Counted from the stretch's first letter, positions 44,135 through 53,464 are shown. The stretch is DNA of 64,000 nt from Motiliproteus sp. SC1-56 (GCF_017309075.1 NZ_JAEMGS010000015.1:1-64000), one strand, 5' to 3'. Notes: generated by a model not told the origin, from the sequence alone. A program made the numbers and translations.

Positions 44135-45097
44135 CTACTCCACCACCTCGACCCCGTCCAGCAGTCGGCGCGCCAGGCTTTCGCCGCGGTGACCGGTGTG
44201 ATCGAGGGCCCCGCGCAGGCGGTGCTCGGCAACGCTGGGCAGCACCTGCTGCACATCCTCGGGCACCACGTAATCACGCCCCTCGAGCAGGGCCCAGGCG
44301 CGGGCACTTCGAATCAGTGCCAGTGCCCCCCTTGGCGACAGTCCCACGTCAAAGTCGCCGCCCTGGCGGCTGAAGTCCACCAGCCGCTGCACGTAATCCA
44401 CCAGGGATTCGGAGAGGTGGATCCGCTCCACCTGCGCCTGCAGATGATGCAGCTGCTCCAGGGTGATGCCGGCCTCAAGGGCGTCCAGGCGCAGGCGCGG
44501 ATTGCCCCCCAGAAAGAGCTGACGCTCGGCGCGGGGGTCGGGATAACCCAACTCCAGGCGCATCAGAAAGCGGTCAAGCTGGGACTCGGGCAGCGGAAAG
44601 GTGCCCATCTGGCTGAGGGGGTTCTGAGTGGCGATGACGAAAAACGGATCGGGCAGCGGATGGGTCTCCCCCTCCACCGACACCTGCCGCTCCTCCATGG
44701 CTTCCAGGAGGGCGCTCTGGGCCTTGGGAGTGGCACGGTTGATCTCGTCGGCCAGCAGCAGCTGGGTAAAGACGGGGCCGCGTTGAAACGAAAAGCGCCC
44801 CTCACGGCTGTCAAAGACGCTGGCGCCGATAATATCCGCGGGCAACAGGTCGCTGGTGAACTGGATCCGGGTGAATTCAAACCCCAGCACCCGGGCGACC
44901 GTCTGCGCCAGGGTGGTCTTGCCCATCCCGGGCAGGTCTTCGATCAGCAGGTGCCCCCGCGCCAGCAGACAGGCGAGCGCCAGTTTCAGCTGCCTCCGCT
45001 TGCCCAGGACCACCGTCTCCATCGCGGCCAGCAGTTGATCGATGAGCCCCGGCTTGACGCTGACCACCGACGACTTCAGTCCCCCACCATCATGCAT
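44135..45097 (-). CDS. MoxR-family AAA+ ATPase
   Basis: 320 residues from the ATG at 45097 (GGGAGG upstream). Walker A EDLPGMGKTTLAQ, Walker B LLLADEINRATPKAQSALLEAMEE, sensor 1 FVIATQNP and a C-terminal lid with DVGLSPRGALALIRSARAWALLEGR. A chaperone-like ATPase that remodels partners, here surely the DUF58 and TgpA proteins encoded right after it. 22 bp behind the HD-GYP gene. Confidence 0.95.
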   Translation of the reverse strand: MHDGGGLKSSVVSVKPGLIDQLLAAMETVVLGKRRQLKLALACLLARGHLLIEDLPGMGKTTLAQTVARVLGFEFTRIQFTSDLLPADIIGASVFDSREGRFSFQRGPVFTQLLLADEINRATPKAQSALLEAMEERQVSVEGETHPLPDPFFVIATQNPLSQMGTFPLPESQLDRFLMRLELGYPDPRAERQLFLGGNPRLRLDALEAGITLEQLHHLQAQVERIHLSESLVDYVQRLVDFSRQGGDFDVGLSPRGALALIRSARAWALLEGRDYVVPEDVQQVLPSVAEHRLRGALDHTGHRGESLARRLLDGVEVVE

Positions 45098-45119
45098 CCA
45101 CGCCTCCCGAATCTCGGCC

Positions 45120-46451
45120 TCAGGGCGTATCCAGCGCCTGCAGGCTCTCCAGTGCAAGTTCCAGCAACGCGGCGGATTCTGCCCCGGCCAGTACCCGCTC
45201 GCTGTGCAGCGTGTTCAGTGCCTTGCGCAGCTGCACCAACTGCCAGCGCACCTCCTGCTGCAGCACGTCCACCTCTTCCATATTGGCATAGTGGTCCTGC
45301 TCATGGTTCTTTTTCACCAGCGAAATCCAGTGCTTCAGGCTCTGGCTGAGCAGACCGGACGAGGCCACCGCGAACCAGGCATGCTGCGCCAACAGGGCCG
45401 CCGAGCGGATTTTACCGTTGGGGCTCTCCTCGGGCAGCTGCCCCACCACGTCACTGACACCGGCGAAGCAGCGGTTCAGACGCTCGTACATGGCCAGCAG
45501 GCCGTCGATAAAGGCCGGCATTCTGGCGTCCTCCACCAGCCGGGGAACCCTCAGCTCGCCGGCGCGGATGACGGCCACCGCGGCCCGGTAGGCATCCGGG
45601 TCATAGCCGCGCACGTTGATCTGCAGAATAGGAATAGCGCTGGCCAGGTTTCCGCCCCGTTCACTGAGCCGCAGCATGCGAATGGCGCAAAGGCTGTCGG
45701 CGATGGCGATCACCTGGCCCTCGGTAGAGAGGCTTTCGGCGAACCTGCCGCCCGGGTAACCGGTGCCGTCGCGACGCTCATGGTGCTCCAGCGTGGCCCG
45801 GGCCACCTCGGGGGCAAGACCCGGGACGTTGCGCAGGAAAAGCTCGCCGATCCGGGGGTGGCTCTGGATCGCCCGCCACTCCTCGGTGGTCAGCTCACCC
45901 TCCTTTTCCAGAATATCGGTAGAAATGTGCAGCATGCCGGTATCGTGCATGAGGCCGGCCAGGAACACCGCCGTGACCTGCCCCGTCTCCAGCTGCATCT
46001 GCTGGCCCAGAGCGAGGGCCATCCAGGCACAGAACAGCCCCTTCTGATAATCGTGGGGGCGCTGCATCGCCAGCACCGTCAGTTTCTGCATCAGCAGGGG
46101 AAAGCGGGTGTACTCGCGGCAGTTCTCTTCAAGACGGATCTGCAGTCGCAGTTCCTGGTGGACCTGCCGGCAATCGGGGTACTGCTCGAAGAGCTGCTCA
46201 AAGCCCTTGCGCAGGCGACCGGCGTCGATCATGTTGGAGAGGTTGACGGAATGTTCCAGCGGCTGGGTAAGCTTGTGGCGGATCACCCGCTCGGCAAGCT
46301 GCTCGCTGAGCGGCGTGCCCTTTTTAACCAGCAGGGCCCCCTGCTCGTTGAAGATGTCTTCGGTGGCCAGCACCTGGTTTTTTTTGTTGACCTGAGACAG
46401 GTGACGCGCGTATTCGTCGGCCTGCTGGGGTTCTAAGGTCTGCGCTGTCAT
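45120..46451 (-). CDS. HD-GYP domain protein (c-di-GMP phosphodiesterase-like)
   Basis: 443 residues. An N-terminal regulatory region of about 145 residues (ATEDIFNEQGALLVKKGTPL) precedes an HD-GYP domain: LMHDTGMLHI (HD pair, but the usual Lys of HDIGK is Met), SHPRIGELFL, LEHHERRDGTGYPGG (GYP motif intact) and IAIADSLCAI. The C-terminal 130 residues are helical and unassigned. It should cleave c-di-GMP; whether the K-to-M change alters activity is open. Between the cyclase gene (10-bp gap) and the MoxR gene. Confidence 0.9.
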   Translation of the reverse strand: MTAQTLEPQQADEYARHLSQVNKKNQVLATEDIFNEQGALLVKKGTPLSEQLAERVIRHKLTQPLEHSVNLSNMIDAGRLRKGFEQLFEQYPDCRQVHQELRLQIRLEENCREYTRFPLLMQKLTVLAMQRPHDYQKGLFCAWMALALGQQMQLETGQVTAVFLAGLMHDTGMLHISTDILEKEGELTTEEWRAIQSHPRIGELFLRNVPGLAPEVARATLEHHERRDGTGYPGGRFAESLSTEGQVIAIADSLCAIRMLRLSERGGNLASAIPILQINVRGYDPDAYRAAVAVIRAGELRVPRLVEDARMPAFIDGLLAMYERLNRCFAGVSDVVGQLPEESPNGKIRSAALLAQHAWFAVASSGLLSQSLKHWISLVKKNHEQDHYANMEEVDVLQQEVRWQLVQLRKALNTLHSERVLAGAESAALLELALESLQALDTP

Positions 46452-46461
46452 GCCTGGATCG

Positions 46462-48102
46462 CTACTCCGGAATACTGAGCCTCAACGGCTCCTCGATGAC
46501 GACTACATCCAGGGGCTTGACCCGCCCCCTGAGCTCCACCTTGCGTGGAGTCAATCCGGTTAATGGTATACCAGAACGCTCTGCTGTATCACGGGAAATC
46601 ACCAGGGGACCGCCCAGTTTTTTGGTCTTGGCCTCAAGGCGTGCGGCGCCGTTGATGGTGTCTCCGATCGCCGAAAGGATCGGCGCCGCCGGCGGGCCCA
46701 TGGTGCCGACGATCGCCTCGCCGCTGTGAATGCCGATGCCGATCTTGAGGGGTTCATCAAGTTCACGGGCCAGGCGCCGGTTGAGGTCCTCCAGCCGCCG
46801 GAACATGGCCTGGGCCCCGTGCAGGGCCTGGCGGCAACCGGTCTCGAAGTCCACTTCCAGCCCGTAGAGCGCCATCAGCCCGTCGCCGTTGAACTGCGCG
46901 TAATGACCGCCGCTCTCGTTGAGCGCCGCCGCCATCTCGGCAAAGAACTGGTTGAGGATGAAGACCACGTCGTAGGGCAGCCGTCGCTCCCCCAACGCCG
47001 TGGATCCGCGCAGGTCCACCACCAGCGCCGCCACCAGCTGCTCCTTGCCCTCCACCCCCCCGGGCTTGCGCACGTAATGGATGCCACTCTCGGGGGGAAT
47101 CAGGGGGACGATGGCGATATCGTGGGTCAGGTGCAGCTGACAGGCCAGGCGCACGTCACGCTCGGCATTGACCCCCTCCAGGGCACGGACTTCGTCAGGC
47201 CCCGGCGGCTCAAGGTCTTCAGCCCCCCGCACCACCCGCACCCGGCAGGTGGTACAGCGCGCCCGCCCGCCGCAGACCGAGGAGTGAGGCACCCGCGCAT
47301 CCCGCAGCGCCTCCAGCAGGGTCTGCCCCACCGGCGCGGCCAGGGTACCGCGGCTGGGGTGCTCGATAATCACCGAGCCGAAGTTAACCCGGTAGACGGC
47401 GCGCAGGTAGCGCGCCAAAATCACCAGCCCCAATGCCGCCAGGTAGCCCAGCAGCATCCGGTCCTCCATCCCCCGGATCAGGGCACGCTCGGCGGGGTGA
47501 CGTTGATCCAGCGCCGCGAACCGGGCCCCCATGTCCACCGTCTCCGTGCTCAATCCCATGCGGTAGAACCCGAGCAGGGCGAGAACCGGCAACAAGGAGG
47601 CCAGCATCTGCCACAAAGGCAGCCAGCGCCGGTAACCGTCGTACAGCCGCAGCCAGTAGTGCAGGCCGATCAGAAAATGGCCCCACACCACCAGCAGCAA
47701 AAAGGTCTGCTTGTAGGCGGCCCCGGGAAGGTTCCAGAGCGCCTCGAGCACCATCTTGAAATCGGTGGTTACCCCCAGCAGCTCGGAGGTGACCCGGGTT
47801 CCGATCACATGGGTAAAGATCAGCGGCGGAATGGAGAGCCCCAGTAGCAGCTGAAACCCCTCCCACATGGGCATTCGCAGGGTGGTTCGCCGGTAGAGCG
47901 AAAGCAGCGCCAGAACAAAGTGAACGCCGACCGAGCCATACAGCAGCCCGGTGGCCAGCGGGTGGTGCCAGAAGGCGATAAAGGGTTTACGGAAGCCTTC
48001 CATCGCATCCAGGGAGATTAGCCCCAGGCCGTGGTTGATCAGGTGCAACACCACGAAGGTGGCCATTATCAAGCCGGTGGTCAGGCGCAGCTGTTTTTCC
48101 AT
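46462..48102 (-). CDS. membrane nucleotide cyclase with SdhC-like and [2Fe-2S] domains
   Basis: 546 residues from the ATG at 48102. Order: about 240 residues with five or six membrane helices rich in His (VVLHLINHGLG, FWHHPLATGLLYGSVGVHF, IFTHVIGTR), resembling the haem-b anchor of succinate dehydrogenase; a ferredoxin domain at about 250-345 with the CGGRARCTTC motif (C-x5-C-x2-C) and a fourth Cys in RLACQL; a class III cyclase domain at about 365-535 (VVDLRGSTALGERR with the metal Asp, FNGDGLMALYG, and GIGIHSGEAIVGTMG). CyaC of Sinorhizobium has a comparable haem-anchored plan. It probably makes cAMP in response to redox state or quinones. Lead gene of the five-gene operon. Confidence 0.88.
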   Translation of the reverse strand: MEKQLRLTTGLIMATFVVLHLINHGLGLISLDAMEGFRKPFIAFWHHPLATGLLYGSVGVHFVLALLSLYRRTTLRMPMWEGFQLLLGLSIPPLIFTHVIGTRVTSELLGVTTDFKMVLEALWNLPGAAYKQTFLLLVVWGHFLIGLHYWLRLYDGYRRWLPLWQMLASLLPVLALLGFYRMGLSTETVDMGARFAALDQRHPAERALIRGMEDRMLLGYLAALGLVILARYLRAVYRVNFGSVIIEHPSRGTLAAPVGQTLLEALRDARVPHSSVCGGRARCTTCRVRVVRGAEDLEPPGPDEVRALEGVNAERDVRLACQLHLTHDIAIVPLIPPESGIHYVRKPGGVEGKEQLVAALVVDLRGSTALGERRLPYDVVFILNQFFAEMAAALNESGGHYAQFNGDGLMALYGLEVDFETGCRQALHGAQAMFRRLEDLNRRLARELDEPLKIGIGIHSGEAIVGTMGPPAAPILSAIGDTINGAARLEAKTKKLGGPLVISRDTAERSGIPLTGLTPRKVELRGRVKPLDVVVIEEPLRLSIPE

Positions 48103-48356
48103 CACAGGCCGGTGCCGCCTCCCCTTGAGTTGCTCGTGGCATTTCGCAGCCCCGGCAACGGGACTCGCCGCTCACCACTTTATAGCAGTCTTCTCTATAG
48201 CAGCCTCTATCGCAGCCATCTCGACTTATCCCGCCAACCCGGGAAATGATGCCTTCAATCTCAGGACACAACGGGGCCTGAAACCGCCGCATGCGCCTGC
48301 CCCGGGCGTCGCGATCGCGTTACAATGCGCCCCTTGAACCCGCTACCAGATCACCC

Positions 48357-49502
48357 ATGCCCAACGTACCCGCCCATTCAGAATCCGCCCTTCCGGACGG
48401 TTGTGTCATCCATTGCCCAGGCTGCAGCCACCGGTTCAAAACGGAGCCGGAAAGCGTGCGGCAAAAGCAACTCTGGCTTGCCGACAAACTCTCGCCCTGG
48501 GCAGACGCCCTGGCGCCGCTCCGGGGCGTTACCGGCAGCGAACGGCTTCACTACCGCGACAAAGCCTGCCTGAGCGCCGACTGGCAGGACGGGCGCTGGC
48601 TGCTCGGCCTTCGAAAGCGCGACGAGATTATCGACATCCCGGCCTGTCCGGTTCAAAGCCACCGCGTCAACCAAGTCGCCCGGCTGCTGAGAGCCCACCT
48701 GCCGGCCAAGGCCCGCTTTCCCCTGGCGTATTTGGCGCAATCGGGGGCCCAGACCACACTGGTGCTTAAAACGGCCTCGCAGCCAAGCCTGGACTGGCTC
48801 ACCCCCTCCCTCAGCGCTGAGTTCGAACGCACCGGTGTCGAAGGTTTGTGGATTCACCTGTTTCCCTCGACGGGAAAGAGAGTGTTCGCCAAGAACCACT
48901 GGTATCTGGTCTGGGGGCGGGCGCGGTCCGAGGACCGGCTGGGGCTGATCCACGGCCCGGCAGCCTTTTCCCAGCTGCTACCTGGGCTCTACCGGCAAGC
49001 GCTTGACCAGGCGCAGGCTTTTCTCGCCCCCAGCGCGAACGACGGCGTGATCGACCTGTACTGCGGCCACGGCAGCACCCTGCAACGCTGGCGTAAAACG
49101 GGCGCCAGGGCCCTGGGGGTCGAAGTGGCGGCGGAGGCGCTGAAATGCGCCGAGCGCAACGCCCCCGGGGCTGACCTGCTAAGAGGCACCTGCGAACACC
49201 GGGTTCCGCAGCTGCGGGCGTGGCGCAAAGCGGCATCCCCCGTGGCTTCCGATCAGCCTGGTCGACGCCTGCTTTACGTGAATCCGCCACGCACCGGGCT
49301 GGAGCCCGGGGTGCGAACCTGGATCATCGATGAAGACCGACCCCATCGCATGGCCTACCTCTCCTGCAGCGCCGGCACCCTGAGCAGGGACCTGCAGCAG
49401 CTGTGCGAGGCGGGTTACCGGGTGGAGGCCCTAACCCCCTATGATTTCTTCCCTTTCACCCACCACGTGGAGACCCTCGCCCTCCTGCGTCGGATCAACT
49501 GA
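48357..49502 (+). CDS. TrmA/RlmC/RlmD-like RNA (uracil-5-)-methyltransferase
   Basis: 381 residues from the ATG at 48357. The N-terminus has CPGC and a later Cys (RDKACLSADW) that may bind an Fe-S cluster as in RlmD; then SAM-binding VIDLYCGHGSTLQRW, LYVNPPRTGLEPGV, LSCSAGTLSRDLQQL (catalytic Cys in SCSAGT) and the family ending YDFFPFTHHVETLALL. It methylates a uracil in rRNA or tRNA; which one is not clear. No TRAM domain is visible. Its 3' end overlaps the antisense gene at 49431. Confidence 0.88.
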   Translation: MPNVPAHSESALPDGCVIHCPGCSHRFKTEPESVRQKQLWLADKLSPWADALAPLRGVTGSERLHYRDKACLSADWQDGRWLLGLRKRDEIIDIPACPVQSHRVNQVARLLRAHLPAKARFPLAYLAQSGAQTTLVLKTASQPSLDWLTPSLSAEFERTGVEGLWIHLFPSTGKRVFAKNHWYLVWGRARSEDRLGLIHGPAAFSQLLPGLYRQALDQAQAFLAPSANDGVIDLYCGHGSTLQRWRKTGARALGVEVAAEALKCAERNAPGADLLRGTCEHRVPQLRAWRKAASPVASDQPGRRLLYVNPPRTGLEPGVRTWIIDEDRPHRMAYLSCSAGTLSRDLQQLCEAGYRVEALTPYDFFPFTHHVETLALLRRIN

Positions 49503-49826
49503 TTCCGGCCACACCTGCTCCTGCCACTCCAGCTGTTGAATGCCGGCGATCTTCGAACGGTTACACCAGCCCCGGGCCGGCGCGCTGACCGCGCTCAACA
49601 CCCAACTGTTGCCCAGGCGCTCGTTCTGGAGCAACAGCGCGTAGAGCGCCCGGGGACGCTCACCGGCCAGCGGTTGCTCAAAGGTCACCATGTGCCCGCT
49701 GTAACGGTCCCCTTGCACTGAAACCCGGGCAACCGGAGCCTCCAGGCAGCGGCGAACCCGGCTGAGCAGGGTCAGGGCGTTTTTTTCCGTGTTGGCGTTG
49801 GTATAGAGGGTCCAGCGAATCTTCAT
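49431..49826 (-). CDS. unknown small protein, 3' end antisense to the RNA methyltransferase
   Basis: 131 residues from the ATG at 49826 (MKIRWTLYTNANTEKNALTL). Cytosolic, with a mix of predicted strands and helices; not recognised. Its last 72 bp overlap the 3' end of the convergent methyltransferase gene. The RBS is weak, so this is a moderate-confidence gene. Confidence 0.55.
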   Translation of the reverse strand: MKIRWTLYTNANTEKNALTLLSRVRRCLEAPVARVSVQGDRYSGHMVTFEQPLAGERPRALYALLLQNERLGNSWVLSAVSAPARGWCNRSKIAGIQQLEWQEQVWPESVDPTQEGEGLHVVGEREEIIGG

Positions 49827-49944
49827 AGACACACCCGGTCGGCAAAATCGGCGCTTATGATACCGATTTTTGCCCGCCGGGCGCGGCTCCGTTGGGCTAA
49901 ACTTAACGGATGAAATTTCACCTCGAACAGGCAGTGGAGCACTC

Positions 49945-50946
49945 ATGACAGACTGGGACACATGGATTCTGGATTCCGATACTCCCGACCTGCCGCTTCA
50001 TAAATGGCAACAGAGCCTAGATTTGGCCACCCGGCTGTTCAAAGCCCCGGTGGGTTATGTGATGCAATACACCTCCCGCGGCGGCCAGGTGGTAGCGGCC
50101 AGCGGTCGCGGCAGCCTCGCCTACCCCATCGGCTCCTATATTCCGGTGGATGCCCCCACCTTCAGCGCCGAAGTCGTGCGCCAGAAGCGGCAGCTCTATG
50201 TACCCGACGCCCAGGTCGATCACCGCTGGGAACTGAACCCGGAAGTCACCAGTGACGGCATCCGCTCTTTTTTCGGCCTGCCGCTGTTCTGGCCCGACGG
50301 CATGGCGTTCGGCACCCTGTGCGTCATGGACTCGGTGCCCACTGACTACCGCGAACCTTTCCTGGAGCTAATGAACACCTTCAGGGAGCTGCTCGAGTCA
50401 GACCTGCAGCTGCTGGTCAGCGACCGGGAGCTGGACGAACTGACCCTGACCGACGCCATGACCGGCATCTACAACCGCCGCGGCTTTGACACCCTGGCCG
50501 AACACAAGCTAAGCGTGGCCAAGCGCTACGGTCACACCTTCGGACTGATGTATTTCGACCTCGACAACCTCTCCACCATCAACGAGCAACTGGGAGTCGA
50601 GACCGGAGACAAGGCGATCTGCGCCCTGGCCGAAGCCCTGGCTGGTGAGCTGCGCGACTCGGACGTCGCCGCCCGGATCGGCAGCGACGAATTCGCCGCT
50701 CTGGTGTTCGTTAAGAAAGAAGATGACCTGGGAAACCTGGCCATTCGCATTCAGCGGCGCCTCAACCTGCTCAAACGCCGCTGCGACAGCATGCCGCCCC
50801 TCACCACCAGCGTCGGCGCCAAGTGCTACCAAGCCGACACCAGCCTGGACATCAAGGCCATGCTTAACGAGGTGGACCGGCTGATGTATAACATCAAGCA
50901 GCAAAAACGCCTTACCCGCGCCCCGGGCCATATTCCCCACCACTGA
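49945..50946 (+). CDS. GAF-GGDEF protein with a degenerate GGDEF motif
   Basis: 333 residues. GAF domain at about 15-165 (APVGYVMQYTSRGGQVVAASG, RSFFGLPLFWPDGMAFGTLCVMD), GGDEF domain at about 170-325 (LTLTDAMTGIYNRRGFDTL, YFDLDNLSTINEQLGVETGD). The signature reads GSDEF rather than GGDEF, and the usual phylogenetic inhibitory RxxD site is not clear. It may be a weak or inactive cyclase that senses through GAF, or a GTP-binding regulator. Soluble, no membrane helices. Confidence 0.88.
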   Translation: MTDWDTWILDSDTPDLPLHKWQQSLDLATRLFKAPVGYVMQYTSRGGQVVAASGRGSLAYPIGSYIPVDAPTFSAEVVRQKRQLYVPDAQVDHRWELNPEVTSDGIRSFFGLPLFWPDGMAFGTLCVMDSVPTDYREPFLELMNTFRELLESDLQLLVSDRELDELTLTDAMTGIYNRRGFDTLAEHKLSVAKRYGHTFGLMYFDLDNLSTINEQLGVETGDKAICALAEALAGELRDSDVAARIGSDEFAALVFVKKEDDLGNLAIRIQRRLNLLKRRCDSMPPLTTSVGAKCYQADTSLDIKAMLNEVDRLMYNIKQQKRLTRAPGHIPHH

Positions 50947-50949
50947 GCC

Positions 50950-51879
50950 TCAACCGCGACAGCCCGGCAACGCAGCGCGAGCGGACAGACCCAGCCAGCC
51001 CCGCCAGCGCGTCGGCGACACCATGGCCAGCAGGTTGCCGACTACCACCAGGGCGATACCCGCCAGACTGGCCGGACTCCAGAGGTACCCCTCGAACCAG
51101 ACCGAGAGCTGCAGCGCCACGATAGGAAACAGCAGGCTGGCGTAGGCTGCCCGGTCGGCGCCGATCCGCCCCACCAGGGAGAGGTAGCAGCCGAAGGCGA
51201 TTACCGAGCCGAACAGGGCCAGGTAGAACAGCGATCCCAGGTATGCAGGGCCCAGGTCAATCGCCAGCGGCGCCCCGCTCAGCCAGGCCAGTCCCGCCAT
51301 CAGCACCGCCCCGTAGGCCATCCCCAGCGCATTACACTGCAAGACCGGCACGCCGGCCGCCTGGTTGCGCGCCGAGAGAATATTGCCCAGGGAGGCGAAA
51401 TAGGCCCCCAGCAACCCGGTGCCTAGCGCTGCAAGGGCGCCGGAGCCAGCCTGGACCGACGCCAGTTCCGGCCAGAACACGAGCCCCATACCCACCACGC
51501 CCACCGCGGCGCCGGCCAGCACCGACGCGCGCACCGGTCGTCCCAGAAACAGCCGCCCGTTGAGCACGTTCATAAAGACCACGCTGCTGAAACAGATGGC
51601 CACAAGCCCGGAGGTGAGCGACTGGGTAGCGAGGTAGAAGAGCCAGTAGGCCACCCCGAACAGGCTGGCGCCCTGGGCCAGGATAAACAGGTGATCGCGG
51701 CGGCTGAAGCGCAACGGGCGCCGACGCAGCCCGCAGTAGAGCAGCAGCATCAGGGCCGCCAGGGCGAAACGGTAAGCCACCGAGAGCACCGGCTCCACCA
51801 CCCCCAGCTGAAAGGTTATGGCCATCCAGGTGGATCCCCAGATCAGCACGGTCACGAGGTAGAGCAGAGTGTTATGCAT
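50950..51879 (-). CDS. EamA/DMT-family transporter
   Basis: 309 residues from MHNTLLYLVTVLIWGSTWMA (ATG at 51879). Ten hydrophobic segments in two EamA repeats (VLSVAYRFALAALMLLL; GSVIAFGCYLSLVGRIGADRAAYASLLFPIVAL split). It is probably an exporter of amino acids or metabolites. Divergent from a MocR regulator, a common pairing in which the MocR protein controls the transporter. Confidence 0.9.
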   Translation of the reverse strand: MHNTLLYLVTVLIWGSTWMAITFQLGVVEPVLSVAYRFALAALMLLLYCGLRRRPLRFSRRDHLFILAQGASLFGVAYWLFYLATQSLTSGLVAICFSSVVFMNVLNGRLFLGRPVRASVLAGAAVGVVGMGLVFWPELASVQAGSGALAALGTGLLGAYFASLGNILSARNQAAGVPVLQCNALGMAYGAVLMAGLAWLSGAPLAIDLGPAYLGSLFYLALFGSVIAFGCYLSLVGRIGADRAAYASLLFPIVALQLSVWFEGYLWSPASLAGIALVVVGNLLAMVSPTRWRGWLGLSARAALPGCRG

Positions 51880-51940
51880 GGCGCCTCTTCCTGTCAGGGC
51901 GATCGAAACAAGTTGACAGACTAGGGGGCAAGACCATGAC

Positions 51941-51999
51941 AATACAGATACACTTTTCAAGATCATTTAAATACTGTACTGGTCAAAATACCGGTACGG
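51941..51999 (+). promoter_or_regulatory. repeated AATAC-type operator-like words between eamA and mocR
   Basis: Three related words: AATACAGATAC (51941), AATACTGTAC (51970) and AATACCGGTAC (51987), that is AATAC-N(2-3)-TAC. The latter two lie 17 bp apart as direct repeats. MocR proteins commonly bind direct or inverted repeats in such 130-bp divergent promoters. Confidence 0.5.
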
Positions 52000-52010
52000 A
52001 GACGAAACGA

Positions 52011-53420
52011 ATGCTCAGCATCGACATCCACCGCGATAACGACCAGCCTTTGGTAGAGCAGATCGTCCAGGCCGTCATGAACCGGGTCGACAGCCACGGT
52101 CTGCGCCCGGGAAGCCGGGTCCCCTCGATTCGCCGTTTCGCCGAATCCCACGGGGTCAGCCGCTTCACCGTGGTCCAGGCTTACGATCGCCTGGTGGCCG
52201 CCGGTTATCTCAACTCCCGCCAGGGGTCCGGCTTTTACGTCAGCCAGCCCCCCCTGCCCCTGGGGCAGGAAGCGCAGAGCGCCTGCGACCTGGACCAGGC
52301 GGTGGACGTCCTCTGGCTGCTGCGACGGGCCATGGAAGACCAGCAGCACCGTTTTCAGCCGGGCTGCGGCTGGCTGCCCGCGAGCTGGCTGGACGGGCCG
52401 GGCATTCAACGCAGCCTGCGCCAGCTGGCCCGCGGCGGCGAGCAGGAGCTGGTAAGCTACGGTCGTGCAGCCGGCTACCGGCCTCTGCGCCAGCTGCTGC
52501 AGCAGCGCTTGGGCGAGGCCGGCATCCGCACCGATCTCAACCAGATCCTCCTCACCCACGGAGCCTCCCACGGGCTCGACCTGGTGGGGCGCTACCTGGT
52601 CCGGCCCGGGGACACGGTACTCGTCGACGACCCGGCCTATTTCAACCTCTTCGGCTACCTGAAATCCCTGGGGGCGCGGGTGGTGGGAGTGCCCCGGGGC
52701 GAGGACGGGCCCGACGTCGATGCCATGGCCCGCCTGCTCGAACTCCACAGCACCCGGCTGTTCATTACCAGCAGCCTGCTGCACAACCCCACCGGCAGCA
52801 GCATTACCCCGGCCGTGGCCTTCCAGCTGCTGCGCCTAGCCGAGCAGCACGACTTCATGATCGTCGATGACGATATCTACGGTGACCTGCACCCCGGCGC
52901 CGAGGTCCGGCTCGGTGCCCTCGACCAGCTCAACCGGGTGATTCACGTCAGCAGCTTCTCCAAGACCATCTCCGCCAACCTGCGGGTGGGTTATCTGGCC
53001 TGTCACCCGGCCCTGGCCCGGGAGCTGCTGGACCTGAAGCTGCTCACCCATATCGCCACCAACGCCCTGAGCGAGCGGGTGATCTACGAAATTCTCAACG
53101 AGGGCCACTACCGCAAGCACCTGCAACGCCTGCGCAGCCGCCTGGACCGGGCCCGCGACACCACCCTGGCGCGCATGGCGCGGCTGGGCCTGACGCCTTT
53201 CATCGAGCCCCGTCACGGCATGTTCATCTGGGCCCGCCTGCCGGGCGAGGGGCGGGACGCGGCGGCCCTGGCCCACCGCGCCCTGCAGGACGACATGGTG
53301 CTGGCCCCGGGCAATACCTTCCGCCCGGATCTCGAGCGTTCGAGCTGGCTGCGCTTCAACGTCGCCTTCTGCGAAGAGCCAGCCGTGTTCGAATTGCTGG
53401 CCCGGCTGCTCGACGGCTGA
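52011..53420 (+). CDS. MocR-type (GntR/aminotransferase) transcription regulator
   Basis: 469 residues from the ATG at 52011. GntR winged helix at 1-70 (GSRVPSIRRFAESHGVSRFTVVQAYDRLVAAGYL), then an aspartate aminotransferase-like fold with LLTHGASHGLDLVGRYLVRPGD, FITSSLLHNPTGSSI, MIVDDDIYGDLHPG and HVSSFSKTISANLRVGYL, where the Lys in SFSKT is the PLP site. It senses an amino acid or B6-linked ligand and probably controls the divergent EamA transporter. Confidence 0.93.
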   Translation: MLSIDIHRDNDQPLVEQIVQAVMNRVDSHGLRPGSRVPSIRRFAESHGVSRFTVVQAYDRLVAAGYLNSRQGSGFYVSQPPLPLGQEAQSACDLDQAVDVLWLLRRAMEDQQHRFQPGCGWLPASWLDGPGIQRSLRQLARGGEQELVSYGRAAGYRPLRQLLQQRLGEAGIRTDLNQILLTHGASHGLDLVGRYLVRPGDTVLVDDPAYFNLFGYLKSLGARVVGVPRGEDGPDVDAMARLLELHSTRLFITSSLLHNPTGSSITPAVAFQLLRLAEQHDFMIVDDDIYGDLHPGAEVRLGALDQLNRVIHVSSFSKTISANLRVGYLACHPALARELLDLKLLTHIATNALSERVIYEILNEGHYRKHLQRLRSRLDRARDTTLARMARLGLTPFIEPRHGMFIWARLPGEGRDAAALAHRALQDDMVLAPGNTFRPDLERSSWLRFNVAFCEEPAVFELLARLLDG

Positions 53421-53464
53421 ACGGGCAGGAGTGCCGGATGCCCTCCCCGGCAAGCGAGGATATA

